Of a DNA stretch of 58,855 nt, positions 42,351-51,685 are shown one piece after another. Both the position numbers and the translations under genes were made by a program. Positions within the stretch are counted from its first letter, which is position 1. Each line of letters begins with the position of its first letter. The stretch is taken from positions 1-58,855 of the forward strand of contig NZ_JAKSYM010000043.1 of assembly GCF_022829545.1 (NCBI RefSeq), read 5' to 3'. The notes below the pieces were generated by a model, which searched no databases, was not told the origin of the DNA, and saw only the letters and a list, made by a program, of their open reading frames with translations. The DNA is from Methylobacterium sp. J-030 (GTDB lineage Bacteria > Pseudomonadota > Alphaproteobacteria > Rhizobiales > Beijerinckiaceae).

Positions 42351-44090
42351 ATGACCCCCACGCAGACAGACCAGACCTCCGCCGACGGCTTTGTGCCCTG
42401 GCGGGGCGTCGCGACGCTCAAGCTGCGCCACAAGCTCGCGGCGGTGATGGCCCTGGTGGTCGTGGCGATGGGCGCACTGAGCACCCTCGGCGTCCTCGAC
42501 ATCCGGTCCTCGGCGCTGGAGGATCGGGAACTCATGACGCGCCGCCTCTCCGAGGTGGCCCGGAGCCTCGTCGTCCATTACGAGGCGCTGGCGAAAGCGG
42601 GCCAGATGTCGACCGAGGCGGCCCAGCAGGCGGCGCTGACCGCGATCAGCGCCCTGCGCTTCGGCAACGAGGATTACTTCTTCGTCCTCTCCGCCGACGG
42701 ACGGCTGATCGCCAACGCCTTCAACGCCAAGAACGTCGGCAAGCAGGTCCTGGATCAGACCGACATGCCCGGCGGCAAGCGCTACTTCGCCGAGATGGTC
42801 GAGACCGCCCTGCGCGACGGCTCGGGCGTCGTGAACTACATGAAGCCGCGGCCCGGCGGGACCGAGCCGGTCGAGAAGATCGCCAGCGTGCAGATGTTCA
42901 AGCCCTGGGGCTGGATCGTCGCCACCGGCCTCTACCGCGACGACGTGTACGCGGACGTGCGCAGCCGGGCGACCACGATCGCGCTCTGGTCTGTCGGCCT
43001 TGCGCTCCCGGTCGTGGCCCTGCTCCTGCTGATCGGCAACAGCCTGTCGCGCCCGATCACCCGCCTGACCGCCGCGATGCGCGGCCTCGCGGAGGGCGAC
43101 CTCGCCGCCCCGGTGGCGGATCAGCGGCGCGGCGACGAGGTCGGCGCGATGGCCCGGGCCGTCCAGGTGTTCAAGGACGCGCTGATCGCCAAGCGCGCGG
43201 CCGACGCCGCCGCCGTGGAGGAGAACGCGGCCAAGATGCGCCGCGCGGAGCTGCTCGACGCGGTCACGGCCCGGTTCGACGCGCAGGTCAGCGCCCTGAC
43301 GCAGGGCCTGGCCTCGGCCGCGGTGGAGATGGAGGCCACCGCCCGGGAGATGACGCGCACCGCCGCGCGCACCACCGAGCAGTCGGTCCGCGTGAGCGCG
43401 GCCTCCGAGCAGACGTCGAGCAACGTCCAGACCGTGGCGGCCGCCAGCGAGGAGATGTCGGCCTCGATCCAGGAGATCGCGGCCCGGGTCGCCCAGTCGT
43501 CGTCGATGGCCGACCGGGCCAGCACCGACGTCGCCCGGGCCAATGCGCTGATGCAGGTCCTGTCCCGGGGGACGGAGCAGATCAGCGAGGTGATGGGGCT
43601 GATCGCCGGGATCGCCGGGCAGACCAACCTGCTCGCCCTCAATGCGACCATCGAGGCGGCTCGCGCCGGCGAGGCCGGCAAGGGCTTCGCCGTGGTGGCG
43701 GGCGAGGTGAAGGCGCTGGCCAGCCAGACCGCCAAGGCCACCGAGACGATCGCCGGCCAGATCGCCGCGATCCAGGGCGAGACCCGGCACGCGGTCGAGT
43801 CGATGCGGGCGATCGGCAGCTCGATCGACGCGATGCGCACGGTCGCGCTGAGCGTGGCCGCCGCCATGGAGGAGCAGGGGGCGGCGACCAGCGAGATCGT
43901 CCGGAACGTCTCGCAGGCCGCCCAGGGCACCCAGGCGGTGAGCGCCGACATCGCGGACGTGCACGCGGCCGCCGGCGAGACCGGGGCGGCCTCCGGACAG
44001 GTGCTGAGCGCCGCGCAGGAGCTGGCGCGCTACTCGGCGAGCCTGGGGCAGGAGGTGTCGACCTTCCTCGCCGCCGTGAAGGCCGCTTGA
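42351..44090 (+). CDS. Methyl-accepting chemotaxis protein with single-Cache sensor
   Basis: The 579-residue receptor has a short cytoplasmic N-terminus, a first membrane helix (LAAVMALVVVAMGALSTLGV), a periplasmic sCache_2 sensor at about 55-205 (YFFVLSADGRLIANAFNAKNVG, FKPWGWIVATGLYRDDV), a second helix (IALWSVGLALPVVALLLLIGN), HAMP (RPITRLTAAMRGLAEGDLAAPV), and an MCP signalling domain ending near 575. The hairpin tip EVMGLIAGIAGQTNLLALNATIEAARAGEAGKGF-type segment is intact. The sCache_2 type often senses small carboxylates; ligand is unknown here. There is no CheR-tether pentapeptide at the end. Confidence 0.93.
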   Translation: MTPTQTDQTSADGFVPWRGVATLKLRHKLAAVMALVVVAMGALSTLGVLDIRSSALEDRELMTRRLSEVARSLVVHYEALAKAGQMSTEAAQQAALTAISALRFGNEDYFFVLSADGRLIANAFNAKNVGKQVLDQTDMPGGKRYFAEMVETALRDGSGVVNYMKPRPGGTEPVEKIASVQMFKPWGWIVATGLYRDDVYADVRSRATTIALWSVGLALPVVALLLLIGNSLSRPITRLTAAMRGLAEGDLAAPVADQRRGDEVGAMARAVQVFKDALIAKRAADAAAVEENAAKMRRAELLDAVTARFDAQVSALTQGLASAAVEMEATAREMTRTAARTTEQSVRVSAASEQTSSNVQTVAAASEEMSASIQEIAARVAQSSSMADRASTDVARANALMQVLSRGTEQISEVMGLIAGIAGQTNLLALNATIEAARAGEAGKGFAVVAGEVKALASQTAKATETIAGQIAAIQGETRHAVESMRAIGSSIDAMRTVALSVAAAMEEQGAATSEIVRNVSQAAQGTQAVSADIADVHAAAGETGAASGQVLSAAQELARYSASLGQEVSTFLAAVKAA

Positions 44091-44196
44091 GGCCACCTCA
44101 ACCCGGGGGTGGACGGCGCAGGGTCGAGCGCAGACGATTCGAACCGGACAATTCCGGGCCGGGGCCGGCAGCCCCGCCCGCGTGCGGGATCGATCG

Positions 44197-44280
44197 ATGC
44201 GCTTCGCCCCTGTGGCCCTGTGGACGCGGGACCTCGACGCCGCCGCCGCGATCTGGCGGGCGAATTTCTACGCGACACCG
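44197..44280 (+). pseudogene. Fragment of a VOC (glyoxalase/bleomycin-resistance) family gene
   Basis: From the ATG at 44197 the sequence reads MRFAPVALWTRDLDAAAAIW, the usual first strand and helix of a VOC-domain protein, followed by RANFYA. After about 28 codons it loses similarity. No further VOC segment follows before the DUF6429 gene. I call it a truncated remnant. Confidence 0.5.
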
Positions 44281-44389
44281 GGCTCCTTCGCTGCGCTCGC
44301 AGAGACGGCAACGCCAAGGTCCGTGACGGGAAACGGTTGGCGGGGCGCGACCCGCTTTTCAGACGCGGGCGCCGTGATAACCGTCACGC

Positions 44390-44620
44390 ATGCGCGACGA
44401 CGAAGAGCGGATCGACGACGCGGCCCTGGCTCTGCTGTGGCCGACCCTCCATGACGGTAACTGGGCCTGGAAGGGCTTCGATTGGGACGTGCTCGGCCGC
44501 CTGCACGCCAAGGGGATGATCCACGATCCGGTCGGACGCACCAGATCCGTGGCGTTCACCGAGGAAGGCCTGAGTCGCGCGGAGGCCTTGTTCCAGACCC
44601 TGTTCACCCGGCCCGACTGA
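44390..44620 (+). CDS. DUF6429 family protein
   Basis: The 76-residue acidic protein reads DEERIDDAALALLWPTLHDG near the N-terminus, then AWKGFDWDVLGRLHAKGMI and EEGLSRAEALF near the end. This is the DUF6429 pattern common in proteobacterial mobile or accessory regions. It looks like a small winged-helix-like domain. Function unknown. It converges with the P450 gene, seven bases apart. Confidence 0.8.
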   Translation: MRDDEERIDDAALALLWPTLHDGNWAWKGFDWDVLGRLHAKGMIHDPVGRTRSVAFTEEGLSRAEALFQTLFTRPD

Positions 44621-44627
44621 GCACCCC

Positions 44628-45881
44628 TCACGCGATCCCGTCGATCGCCACCCGCAGGTGCTCCGGCCCGCGGAGCGCCGCGCCCTGCCGGTAGGGCGGC
44701 GGATCCGCGATCAGGCGCGGCGCCTTCAGCCGGCGGGCGAGGGCGGTGAGCGCCGCCTCGGCCTCGAACCGGGCGAGCGGCGCGCCGACGCAGTAATGCA
44801 GGCTGCCGCCGAAGCCGAGATGGCGGGTGCCGGTCCGGTCCGGGTCGAAGCGGTCCGGGTCCGGGAACACGGACTCGTCGCGGTTGCCGGCGGCGAGCAG
44901 CAGCACGAGGTCGGCGCCCTCGGGGACCGTCACCCCCGCGATGTCGATGGCCGAGAGCGTCCTGCGGGTTCGGAACTGCACCGGCGGCTCGTAGCGCAGC
45001 AGTTCCTCGATCAGCCGCGGAGCCCGCGTCGGGTCCTGGCGCAGGCGCTCCAGCTCGTCGGGATGGCGCAGCAAGGTGAGAAGGCCGTTGGTGATCAAAT
45101 TCACGGTGGTCTCGTGGCCCGCCACCAGCATCAGGATCGAGGTGGCGATCAGGTCGTAATCGCCCATCTTCACGCCGGCCGGGGTCGCGTGGTTGGCGAG
45201 CCCCGACAGCATGTCGTCCCGCGGATGCCGGCGCTTCTCCCGGATCAGGTCCCCCATGTAGCCGCCGATCGCATCGAAGGTCCGGCTGTTCTTGGCTCGG
45301 ATCTCGGTGTTGGACAGGCTGTCGGGTTCGAGCGCGGTGGCGAGCTGCGTCGCCCAGCCATGAAATTTCGGCTCGTCCTCCCGGGGCACCCCGAACAATT
45401 CGCAGATCACCGTCACGGGCAGCGGGTAGGCGAGGTCATCGACGGCGTCGATCTCCCGGGCCTCGCGCTTCTCCTCCAGGAGGTCGGTCACCAGCGCGTC
45501 GGAGCGGGCGCGCATCGCCTGGACGCGCGCGCAGGAGAACTGGTGCATCACGGCCGAGCGCAGGGCATCGTGGTCCGGCGGATCGCGGAAGATGAAGACC
45601 CGGTGGCGGTCCATCATCCAGTCCTTGAGCGGTTTCACGATCAGGTCGGTGAGCGGGTTGCCGGTGCGCGGGCGGTCGGCGGGGGGCAGCGTGTCGGAAC
45701 TCACCCGCGGGTCCTGCAGCAGGCGCGCGATGGTGCCGTGGGTCGCCGCCACCCAGGTGCCCTCGGCGGTGCCGTCGTCCTGGCGCGAGACGGGGTTCTG
45801 GCGCAGCTTGGCGTAGACCGGGTAGGGGTTCGGCCGGTTGGCGAAATCCTTGACCTGATCGAGGAGGCTGGAGTCGGGCAT
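44628..45881 (-). CDS. Cytochrome P450
   Basis: The 417-residue soluble bacterial P450 has the I-helix oxygen-binding motif VAGHETTVN near residue 245, the E-x-x-R core in EELLRYEPP near 290, and the heme thiolate in GFGGSLHYCVGAPLAR (Cys near 363). The ATG at 45881 has GAGG six bases upstream; ATG 45893 is less likely. It lies 110 bp downstream of the ferredoxin reductase gene, forming a complete class I P450 system. Substrate is unknown; its position near acyl-CoA and Liv-type transport genes suggests a hydrophobic carboxylic acid or terpene. Confidence 0.93.
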   Translation of the reverse strand: MPDSSLLDQVKDFANRPNPYPVYAKLRQNPVSRQDDGTAEGTWVAATHGTIARLLQDPRVSSDTLPPADRPRTGNPLTDLIVKPLKDWMMDRHRVFIFRDPPDHDALRSAVMHQFSCARVQAMRARSDALVTDLLEEKREAREIDAVDDLAYPLPVTVICELFGVPREDEPKFHGWATQLATALEPDSLSNTEIRAKNSRTFDAIGGYMGDLIREKRRHPRDDMLSGLANHATPAGVKMGDYDLIATSILMLVAGHETTVNLITNGLLTLLRHPDELERLRQDPTRAPRLIEELLRYEPPVQFRTRRTLSAIDIAGVTVPEGADLVLLLAAGNRDESVFPDPDRFDPDRTGTRHLGFGGSLHYCVGAPLARFEAEAALTALARRLKAPRLIADPPPYRQGAALRGPEHLRVAIDGIA

Positions 45882-45951
45882 CGAGATCCTCAAAGCGCTC
45901 TCCGCCGAAGTGGTTGCCGGTTCGGCGTCAGGGAGCGCGTCAGACTAAAGA

Positions 45952-45996
45952 CTTAGGGCCATTCCCGACCGCGGCGCGATCGGCCATGGCCCTAAG
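45952..45996. repeat. Long hairpin overlapping the reductase stop
   Basis: CTTAGGGCCAT at 45952-45962 pairs perfectly with ATGGCCCTAAG at 45986-45996. An inner CCGA...TCGG pairing extends the stem. The second arm contains the TAG stop of the reductase. It may set the relative expression of reductase and P450. Confidence 0.75.
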
Positions 45997-47260
45997 AAAA
46001 GCCCGGGTCGAGGATCGCGACGCCCTTCGGCCGGTCGGTGGCGGCCCCGGCCGGCGGAAAGGGCGCACCGGCCGCGACCAACTCGGCATGGGCCGGCAGC
46101 CACCGGGCGGAATCCACCGAGACGGCCGCGATGCAGCGCCCCGCCCGGCCGTAGAGGGCGATGAAGCGGCCGGTCGCGGGGTTCCCCTGCGCGATCACCA
46201 CCGCGTCGGCACCCTGGGTCAGGCCGGCGGACTTCACCACGAGGTCGCCTTGCGTCGACCAGAAGGTCGGCATGGCGCCGTAGGCCGCGTCGGGCGGCGC
46301 GCCGGCGAGCAGCCGCCCGGCATGGGCGGCCTGGGCCACGGCATGGCTCCAATGCTCAAGGGCGACCCGCCGTCCGTCGTAGAGCGGGTGGGGAAAGCGC
46401 GCCACGTCGCCGGCCGCCGCGATCTGCGGATCGGACTGGCCCTCCGCGTCGAGAACGTGGCCGGCGCCGTCGCAATCGACCCCGCCCGGATCGACCGACA
46501 GGCCGGCCCCGTCGAGCCACTCGGTGTTGCGGACGGCGCCGAGCGCGACGACCGCGATGTCGGCCTCGATCCGGCCGCCGCCGACGCAATGCGCGCGGAC
46601 CAGCCGGCCGCCCGCACCCTCCAGCCACTCGATCTCGGTGCCGCAGCGCAGATCGACGCCGTGGCCCGCATGGATCGCCCCGATGAACGCGCCGATGGTA
46701 CGGCCCAGGACCCGGGCCAGAGGGGTCGGCCCGGGGTCCACCAGGGTCACGGGCAGGTCGAGCTTGCGGCACAGGCTCGCGACCTCGCAGCCGATGAAGC
46801 CGCCCCCGATCACCAGAACGCGCCGCGGGCCGGCGGCCAGCGCCCGCCGCAGGGCCGCGGCATCGTCCCGCCCGCGCAGGGTGAAGACGCCGGCAAGCCG
46901 GCCCTCGTGCGGGTTCGGCCAGGGGCGGGCCCGGGTGCCGGTGGCGATCAGCAGGCGGTCGTAGGGCAGGGCGCGCCCGTCCGCGAGCCGCACCGTGCCG
47001 GCCCGCCGGTCGAGGCCGGCGGCCGGGGTGCCGAGCTGCCAGTCCACATCCGCGTCGAGGCCGTGCGGCAGGGCGGTGGATTCCGCGGGGATCGCGCCGG
47101 CGAGGACGTGCTTGGACAGGGGCGGACGGTCATAGGGGAAATGGGGCTCGGCCCCGACGATCGTCAGGGATCCGGAGAAGCCCGCCTCCCGCAGGGCCTC
47201 GGCGCCGCGCAGGCCCGCGAGGCCCGCGCCGACGATCACCGCGCGTTCGAGGGCCGCCAT
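45992..47260 (-). CDS. FAD/NAD(P)-dependent ferredoxin reductase (P450 electron donor)
   Basis: The 422-residue flavoprotein of the putidaredoxin-reductase type has an FAD motif VGAGLAGLRGAEALR at the N-terminus, YDRPPLSKH near 45, an NAD motif VIGGGFIGCEVAS near 150, and GDVARFPHPL near 285, then LEHWSHAVAQA. These are typical. The ATG overlaps the ferredoxin stop (ATGA), so the two are co-translated. It would move electrons from NAD(P)H to the ferredoxin and then to the P450 encoded downstream. Confidence 0.92.
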   Translation of the reverse strand: MAALERAVIVGAGLAGLRGAEALREAGFSGSLTIVGAEPHFPYDRPPLSKHVLAGAIPAESTALPHGLDADVDWQLGTPAAGLDRRAGTVRLADGRALPYDRLLIATGTRARPWPNPHEGRLAGVFTLRGRDDAAALRRALAAGPRRVLVIGGGFIGCEVASLCRKLDLPVTLVDPGPTPLARVLGRTIGAFIGAIHAGHGVDLRCGTEIEWLEGAGGRLVRAHCVGGGRIEADIAVVALGAVRNTEWLDGAGLSVDPGGVDCDGAGHVLDAEGQSDPQIAAAGDVARFPHPLYDGRRVALEHWSHAVAQAAHAGRLLAGAPPDAAYGAMPTFWSTQGDLVVKSAGLTQGADAVVIAQGNPATGRFIALYGRAGRCIAAVSVDSARWLPAHAELVAAGAPFPPAGAATDRPKGVAILDPGFS

Positions 47261-47505
47261 CAGGCCCCCCGCCCCCGATCCTCGACCCGGATCGCCTGGA
47301 CCGGACAGGCGACGCGCGCCCGCTCGATGTCGTCGCGATCCTGCGCGGCCGGGGCCGGATCGTAGAACAGCGCCTCGTGCCCCTCGATGCGGAAATGCCG
47401 CGGCGCCGCGTAGCAGCACTGGGCATAGGCCTGACACAGGTTGAGATCGACGCTCACCCGGAGGCCGGGCGGGGATCCGGGTGACGCATCGGCGCGGGTC
47501 GACAT
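47260..47505 (-). CDS. [3Fe-4S]-type ferredoxin
   Basis: The 81-residue ferredoxin has CQAYAQC near residue 24 and a distal ACPVQAI near 66. This spacing (C-x5-C ... CP) is that of 3Fe-4S ferredoxins that serve bacterial P450s. The ATG at 47505 lacks a strong ribosome site; a GTG (VSVDLNLC) would shorten the start. It heads the ferredoxin-reductase-P450 unit. Confidence 0.88.
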   Translation of the reverse strand: MSTRADASPGSPPGLRVSVDLNLCQAYAQCCYAAPRHFRIEGHEALFYDPAPAAQDRDDIERARVACPVQAIRVEDRGRGA

Positions 47506-47685
47506 GGCGGAGCAACCGCGCGGAACGTCCCGGGTTCCACGCTGCGGGATCGCTGCGTCGGACCCGTCGAACTGTCCGCGACCTTCCCCATGGATCGGGG
47601 CAGCCGCAATTCCCTTGGTCCCCGATTCGCCCTAATGTTGCGCTGCCCCGCGGGCCTCCGATGCGCCGCGGCTCAGGAGGGCACC

Positions 47686-48261
47686 ATGCCGCACGGTGCA
47701 CGCACGCGCCTCACCGCCCTCATCCTGCTGCTCGGCATCGGCAGCGCCACCGCCGAGCCCGCTCCGGGCACGACCTGGACGGATCCACCGGCCCACAAGC
47801 CCTCCGCCGAGGCGCCGGACCGGAAGGCGGCGGCGCCCGCATCGACGCCGTCGGCCCCTTCGACACCCGCCGCCGTCGCCGAGGAAGCCCGGCCCGTCCC
47901 CGCCGTACGCAGGGCCACCGCGCGGCGCGCCCCGGTCCGAACCGCCGCGCGGCGCGCGGCGCCCAAGCGCGTCGCCGCCACGGCCCATCGGTCGCACTTC
48001 GCTGCGGCACCGCCCCCGGTGATCGCCGGTCCGCGCGTCGCCCCAGGGGCGCCGCCCCCGCCGCCGGGACGCTATGGCTACGCGCGCTACAGGCCCTACG
48101 GCTACGGCCCGGGCTACGGCCCCGGCTACGCCGACGAGCGCCTCGACCGCCTGAGCAGCGCCGAGGCCGCGGGCTATCTCGTGGTGCACCGCCGGACGGT
48201 GATGTTCCCCGACGGCCGGACGCTGCGCGTCTACCGGCCGGACGACGGCGAGCCGTTCTGA
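47686..48261 (+). CDS. Secreted Pro/Ala/Tyr-rich hypothetical protein
   Basis: The 191-residue precursor starts at an ATG (47686) with a perfect GGAGG five bases upstream. A signal peptide (ARTRLTALILLLGIGSATAE) is followed by an Ala/Pro/Arg-rich linker, a Gly/Tyr-rich repeat (YGYARYRPYGYGPGYGPGY), and a short C-terminal module SAEAAGYLVVHRRTVMFPDG. It is likely a periplasmic or surface protein. I recognise no family. Its last 31 bases overlap convergently with the acyl-CoA ligase gene. Confidence 0.75.
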   Translation: MPHGARTRLTALILLLGIGSATAEPAPGTTWTDPPAHKPSAEAPDRKAAAPASTPSAPSTPAAVAEEARPVPAVRRATARRAPVRTAARRAAPKRVAATAHRSHFAAAPPPVIAGPRVAPGAPPPPPGRYGYARYRPYGYGPGYGPGYADERLDRLSSAEAAGYLVVHRRTVMFPDGRTLRVYRPDDGEPF

Positions 48262-50000
48262 TCCGGGGCGGGCGCGAACACCGCCCGCAGCGGCGCGCGT
48301 AAAATCTTTCCGGCCGGGTTGCGGGGCAGGAGCCCGTCCCAGATCACGATCCGCACCGGCACCTTGAAGGCCGCCAGCCGCTTCGCCGCGAAGGCCCGGA
48401 TCGTCTCCGGGCTCGCCTCGGCTCCCTCTTCCAGCACCACGATGGCGCCGGGCTCCTGGCCGAGCGTCGGATGGGGCACGGGCAGCACCACGGCGTCGAT
48501 CACGTCCGGGTGCGCGCAGAGGACATTCTCGACCTCGCAGCAATAGATGTTCTCGCCGCCGCGGATCAGCATGTCCTTGATCCGGTCGACGATGGTCAGG
48601 AAGCCCTCGTCGTCCACCCGGGCGAGGTCGCCCGTGCGCAACCAGCCCTCGGACAAGACCTCGGCGGTCGCCTGCGGGTCGTCCCAGTAACCGCGGACCA
48701 CGTTCGGGCCCTTCACGCAGAGCTCGCCGACGCTGCCGGGGGCTAGGTCGTTCCCGAGGGGATCGAGGATCCGCACCTCGCAGACCGGCAGCGGCGGCCC
48801 GCAGGAATCGGGGTGCGCCCAATAATCCTCGCCCTGGTGATGGGTGAAGGTTGCCGAGGTCTCGGTCATGCCCCAGCCGGTGCCGGGGACGACCTTCGGC
48901 AGGATCTCGCCCAGCGTCCGCACGAGGTCGCCGGCGGCCGGCGCGCCGCCGTAGGTGACGGCATCGAGGCTCGGCAGCGTCCGCCCGGCCTCCCGGGCCG
49001 CGGTGGCGAGCTGCCACGCGATGGTCGGCACGCCGCCCGCGCTGGTGCAGCCCTCGCGCTCGATCAGGTCGAGGGCCGCGTTCGCGTCCCAGCGGTGCAT
49101 CATCACGAGGCGATGGCCGCCGTAGAGCGCCGCCCCGAGGCTCGCGTGACAGCCAGTGACATGGAACAGGGGAATCACCAGCAGCGCCACCCGCTGCGGC
49201 GCGGCCGGGTCGGGCTTCGGCGGGCTCTCGCCCCGGCGCAGGAAGCTGCGCGCCGCCGAGTAGGGATAGGCCATCACCGTGGTGGCGGCCGCCCGGTGGG
49301 TGCCGACCGCCCCCTTGGGCTTGCCGGTGGTCCCCGACGTGTAGAACAGGGTTGCGTCGTCCTCCGGATCGAGGGCGATGTCGGGCAGGGCTGAATCGGG
49401 GAGGGCGGCCCAATCCGTCACCGGGCCGAGGATATCGGTGAGCGGCGTCGCCCGGGGATCGGGCGCCATCCGGGTGGTGTAGACCCGCTCCAGGGCCGGG
49501 CATTCGGGCAGGTGCGGGGCGAGCCGGCCGAAGCGGTCGCCGTCGGCGATCAGCACGCGCGCGCCGGAATGCTGCAGTCCGTAGGCGAGTTCGGGCCCGG
49601 TCCACCACGCGTTGAGCGGCGTGGCGATGGCGCCGGCGAGCAGGGCGCCGAAATAGCTCACCGGCCATTCGGGCAGGTTGCGCATCGCGACGGCGACGCG
49701 GTCGCCCTTGCGGATTCCCGCATCCGCCAGCGCCCGCGCCAGGGTGGTCGCCGCCCGGGCGAAGCCCGTGAAGGTCACGCGCTCGTCCTGGTAGACCACG
49801 AAGGTCTTGTCGGCGTGGCCGCGGGCGATCCCGAACAGCTCGCGCAGCGTCGGCGGGGCCTTCTCCCAGATCCGGGTCGGCACGCCCCGGATCGGCACCG
49901 TGGTGATCGCGAAGGCCCCCCCCGGGGCGGTGAGGCGCGCCTCGGCCTCGCGGAAGGCAATCGCCGGCCAGCCGGCGGGGATGCGGCGGTCGGGGCTCAT
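48231..50000 (-). CDS. Acyl-CoA ligase (class I adenylate-forming)
   Basis: The 589-residue ligase activates a carboxylic acid with ATP and CoA. The AMP-binding P-loop is TLFYTSGTTGKPKGAVGTH near residue 215, the aromatic/acid pocket near VTYGGAPAAGD and GTGWGMTETSA near 365, and the A8 hinge and Lys NPAGKILRAPLR at the end. Start ATG 50000 overlaps the SDR stop (ATGA). It is the last gene of the acyl-CoA/SDR block, and it fits CoA activation of the same acid that the dehydrogenase and transporter handle. Confidence 0.9.
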   Translation of the reverse strand: MSPDRRIPAGWPAIAFREAEARLTAPGGAFAITTVPIRGVPTRIWEKAPPTLRELFGIARGHADKTFVVYQDERVTFTGFARAATTLARALADAGIRKGDRVAVAMRNLPEWPVSYFGALLAGAIATPLNAWWTGPELAYGLQHSGARVLIADGDRFGRLAPHLPECPALERVYTTRMAPDPRATPLTDILGPVTDWAALPDSALPDIALDPEDDATLFYTSGTTGKPKGAVGTHRAAATTVMAYPYSAARSFLRRGESPPKPDPAAPQRVALLVIPLFHVTGCHASLGAALYGGHRLVMMHRWDANAALDLIEREGCTSAGGVPTIAWQLATAAREAGRTLPSLDAVTYGGAPAAGDLVRTLGEILPKVVPGTGWGMTETSATFTHHQGEDYWAHPDSCGPPLPVCEVRILDPLGNDLAPGSVGELCVKGPNVVRGYWDDPQATAEVLSEGWLRTGDLARVDDEGFLTIVDRIKDMLIRGGENIYCCEVENVLCAHPDVIDAVVLPVPHPTLGQEPGAIVVLEEGAEASPETIRAFAAKRLAAFKVPVRIVIWDGLLPRNPAGKILRAPLRAVFAPAPDQNGSPSSGR

Positions 50001-50767
50001 CGGGCAATCGTCACGCCGCCGTCGATGACGAGGGCCTGACCGGTCACGAACCGGCCGGCCGCCGAGGCCAGGAACACCGCCGCGCCCGCGATCTCGTCGG
50101 GCTCGCCGATCCGGCGGAGCGGCGCGGCCTCCGTGGTGGCGGCCAGCATCGCGGAATCCTCCCACAGGGCCCGGGCGAAATCGGTGCGGATCAGGCCCGG
50201 GCATAGGCTGTTCACCCGGACATTGGCGGGGCCGTACTCCACCGCGTAGTTGCGGGCGAGTTGGAGGTCGGCGGCCTTCGAGACGTTGTAGGCGCCGATC
50301 ACCGGCGACCCCTTGAGCGCTCCGATCGAGGAGACGATGACGATCGCGCCGTCCCGCCGCGCGACCATGCCGGGGGCGACCATCTGGATCAGCCAGTGGT
50401 TCGACAGGACGTTGTTCTCGAGGATCTTTTTGAATTGGGCGTCGGAGATGTCGGCCAGCGGCCCGTAATAGGGATTGCTGGCGGCGTTGCAGACCAGCAC
50501 GTCCACGGGACCGAGCTGCCTTTCGGTCTCGGCGACCAGGGTTTCCAGTTCGTCCTTCACCGAGATGCTCGCCGGAATCGCCACCGCCCGGCCGGCGCCG
50601 TGGGCGGCCTCGATCTCGGCGACCACCGCGTCGCAGGCCGCCCGCTTGCGCGAGGAAATCACCACCCGGGCGCCGTGCTCGGCCATCCGCAGGGCGATCG
50701 CCCGGCCGATGCCCCGGGACGAGCCGGTGATGAGGGCGACCTTGCCGGTCAGATCGAACAGCGACAT
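49997..50767 (-). CDS. Short-chain dehydrogenase/reductase
   Basis: The 256-residue SDR has the cofactor motif TGSSRGIGRAIA near residue 15, NAAS near 95, catalytic Ser (IVSSIGA), and Y-x3-K (YNVSK near 158). C-terminal GQALVIDGGVT is standard for classical SDRs. It probably uses NAD(P). It could act in beta-oxidation-like ring or chain oxidation. Four-base overlap with the ligase. Confidence 0.92.
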   Translation of the reverse strand: MSLFDLTGKVALITGSSRGIGRAIALRMAEHGARVVISSRKRAACDAVVAEIEAAHGAGRAVAIPASISVKDELETLVAETERQLGPVDVLVCNAASNPYYGPLADISDAQFKKILENNVLSNHWLIQMVAPGMVARRDGAIVIVSSIGALKGSPVIGAYNVSKAADLQLARNYAVEYGPANVRVNSLCPGLIRTDFARALWEDSAMLAATTEAAPLRRIGEPDEIAGAAVFLASAAGRFVTGQALVIDGGVTIAR

Positions 50768-50802
50768 GGCAACAACGTGCTGTGGTTGAATGAGTGCGCG
50801 CT

Positions 50803-50845
50803 CTCCCTCCCCCCTCCCCCGCGGAGGGGGGAGGGGGAAGCGCGG
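50803..50845. repeat. GC-rich palindromic repeat between the two SDR genes
   Basis: CTCCCTCCCCCCTCCCCCGC is followed by its inverse GGAGGGGGGAGGGGG, forming a strong hairpin. This is the same family as in bchM, bchD and 54045-54250. Confidence 0.8.
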
Positions 50846-50885
50846 GTCCGGCCGGCGTCGTGATTGATCTGATACCCGCCCATCC

Positions 50886-51683
50886 TCATGCCTCCCGCAT
50901 CGACCGGCGCAGGCGCGCCATGCCGGCGAGCCAGCGCTCGGGATCCTCGACCCGGCGGCGGGCGTACTCCGCCACCTGCGGGTGCGGCAGGATCAGGAAG
51001 CGGCCCGACGCCAACCCGTCGAGGGCCGCCTCGGCCACCGCCTCGGGCGCCAGCACACCGTCGCGCGAGGCGGCGCTGGCGGCCCCCAGCATGGCGGTGT
51101 CGACGCCCTGCGGGCACAGGGCCGCGACCCGGATCCCGTCCTCGGCATGCGCGATGGCGATATGCTCCAGGAAGGCGAGCGCCGCGTGCTTGGTGGCCGA
51201 ATAGGTGGCGCTGCCGATCTGGCTGAGCAGCCCCGCCGCCGAGACCGTGCCGAGGAACGCGCCCCCGCCCCGGGCGCGCCAGAGCGGGACCAGCACCCGC
51301 GCCGCGTGGACGTGGCCCATCACGTTCACCGACCAGGACCGCGCCCAGCTTTCGAGATCCGCCGAGGTGGCCAGCTCCGGATCGGGATCGCGCTCCAGGA
51401 TGCCGGCATTGGAGCAGTACAGCGCGATCGGGCCGATCTCGGCCTCGATCCGCCCCAGGACCACGGCGACCGCGTCCGGATCCGCCACGTCGAGCGCGAA
51501 GGCCCGCCCGCCGAGCCGGGTGGCCACGGCCTCCGCCCCGGCCCCGTCCCGGTCGAGGGCCACGATCGTCGCGCCCCGCGCCTGCGCGGCCTCGGCGAGC
51601 GCCGATCCGATGCCCCGGGCGGCTCCGGTGACGGCGGCGACGCGGCCGGCGAGGTCCACGCCAGGGTCGATGCCAAGGTCCAT
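50886..51683 (-). CDS. Short-chain dehydrogenase/reductase
   Basis: The 265-residue SDR has VTGAARGIGSALAEAAQ near residue 18, DRDGAGAEAV (the acidic residue favours NAD), CSNAGILE near 90, catalytic Ser in GTVSAAG, and Y-x3-K in YSATKHA near 163. The C-terminus differs from the 49997 SDR (a longer PHPQVAEYARRR tail). The ATG is two bases after the kinase-like gene stop. It is likely co-transcribed with APH and acyl-CoA dehydrogenase genes. Confidence 0.91.
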   Translation of the reverse strand: MDLGIDPGVDLAGRVAAVTGAARGIGSALAEAAQARGATIVALDRDGAGAEAVATRLGGRAFALDVADPDAVAVVLGRIEAEIGPIALYCSNAGILERDPDPELATSADLESWARSWSVNVMGHVHAARVLVPLWRARGGGAFLGTVSAAGLLSQIGSATYSATKHAALAFLEHIAIAHAEDGIRVAALCPQGVDTAMLGAASAASRDGVLAPEAVAEAALDGLASGRFLILPHPQVAEYARRRVEDPERWLAGMARLRRSMREA

Positions 51684-51685
51684 GC

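Noticed and set aside
44182..44454. An intact 90-residue gene
   Set aside because: Only the first 28 or so codons resemble a VOC protein; the rest is unrelated, so it is listed as a fragment.
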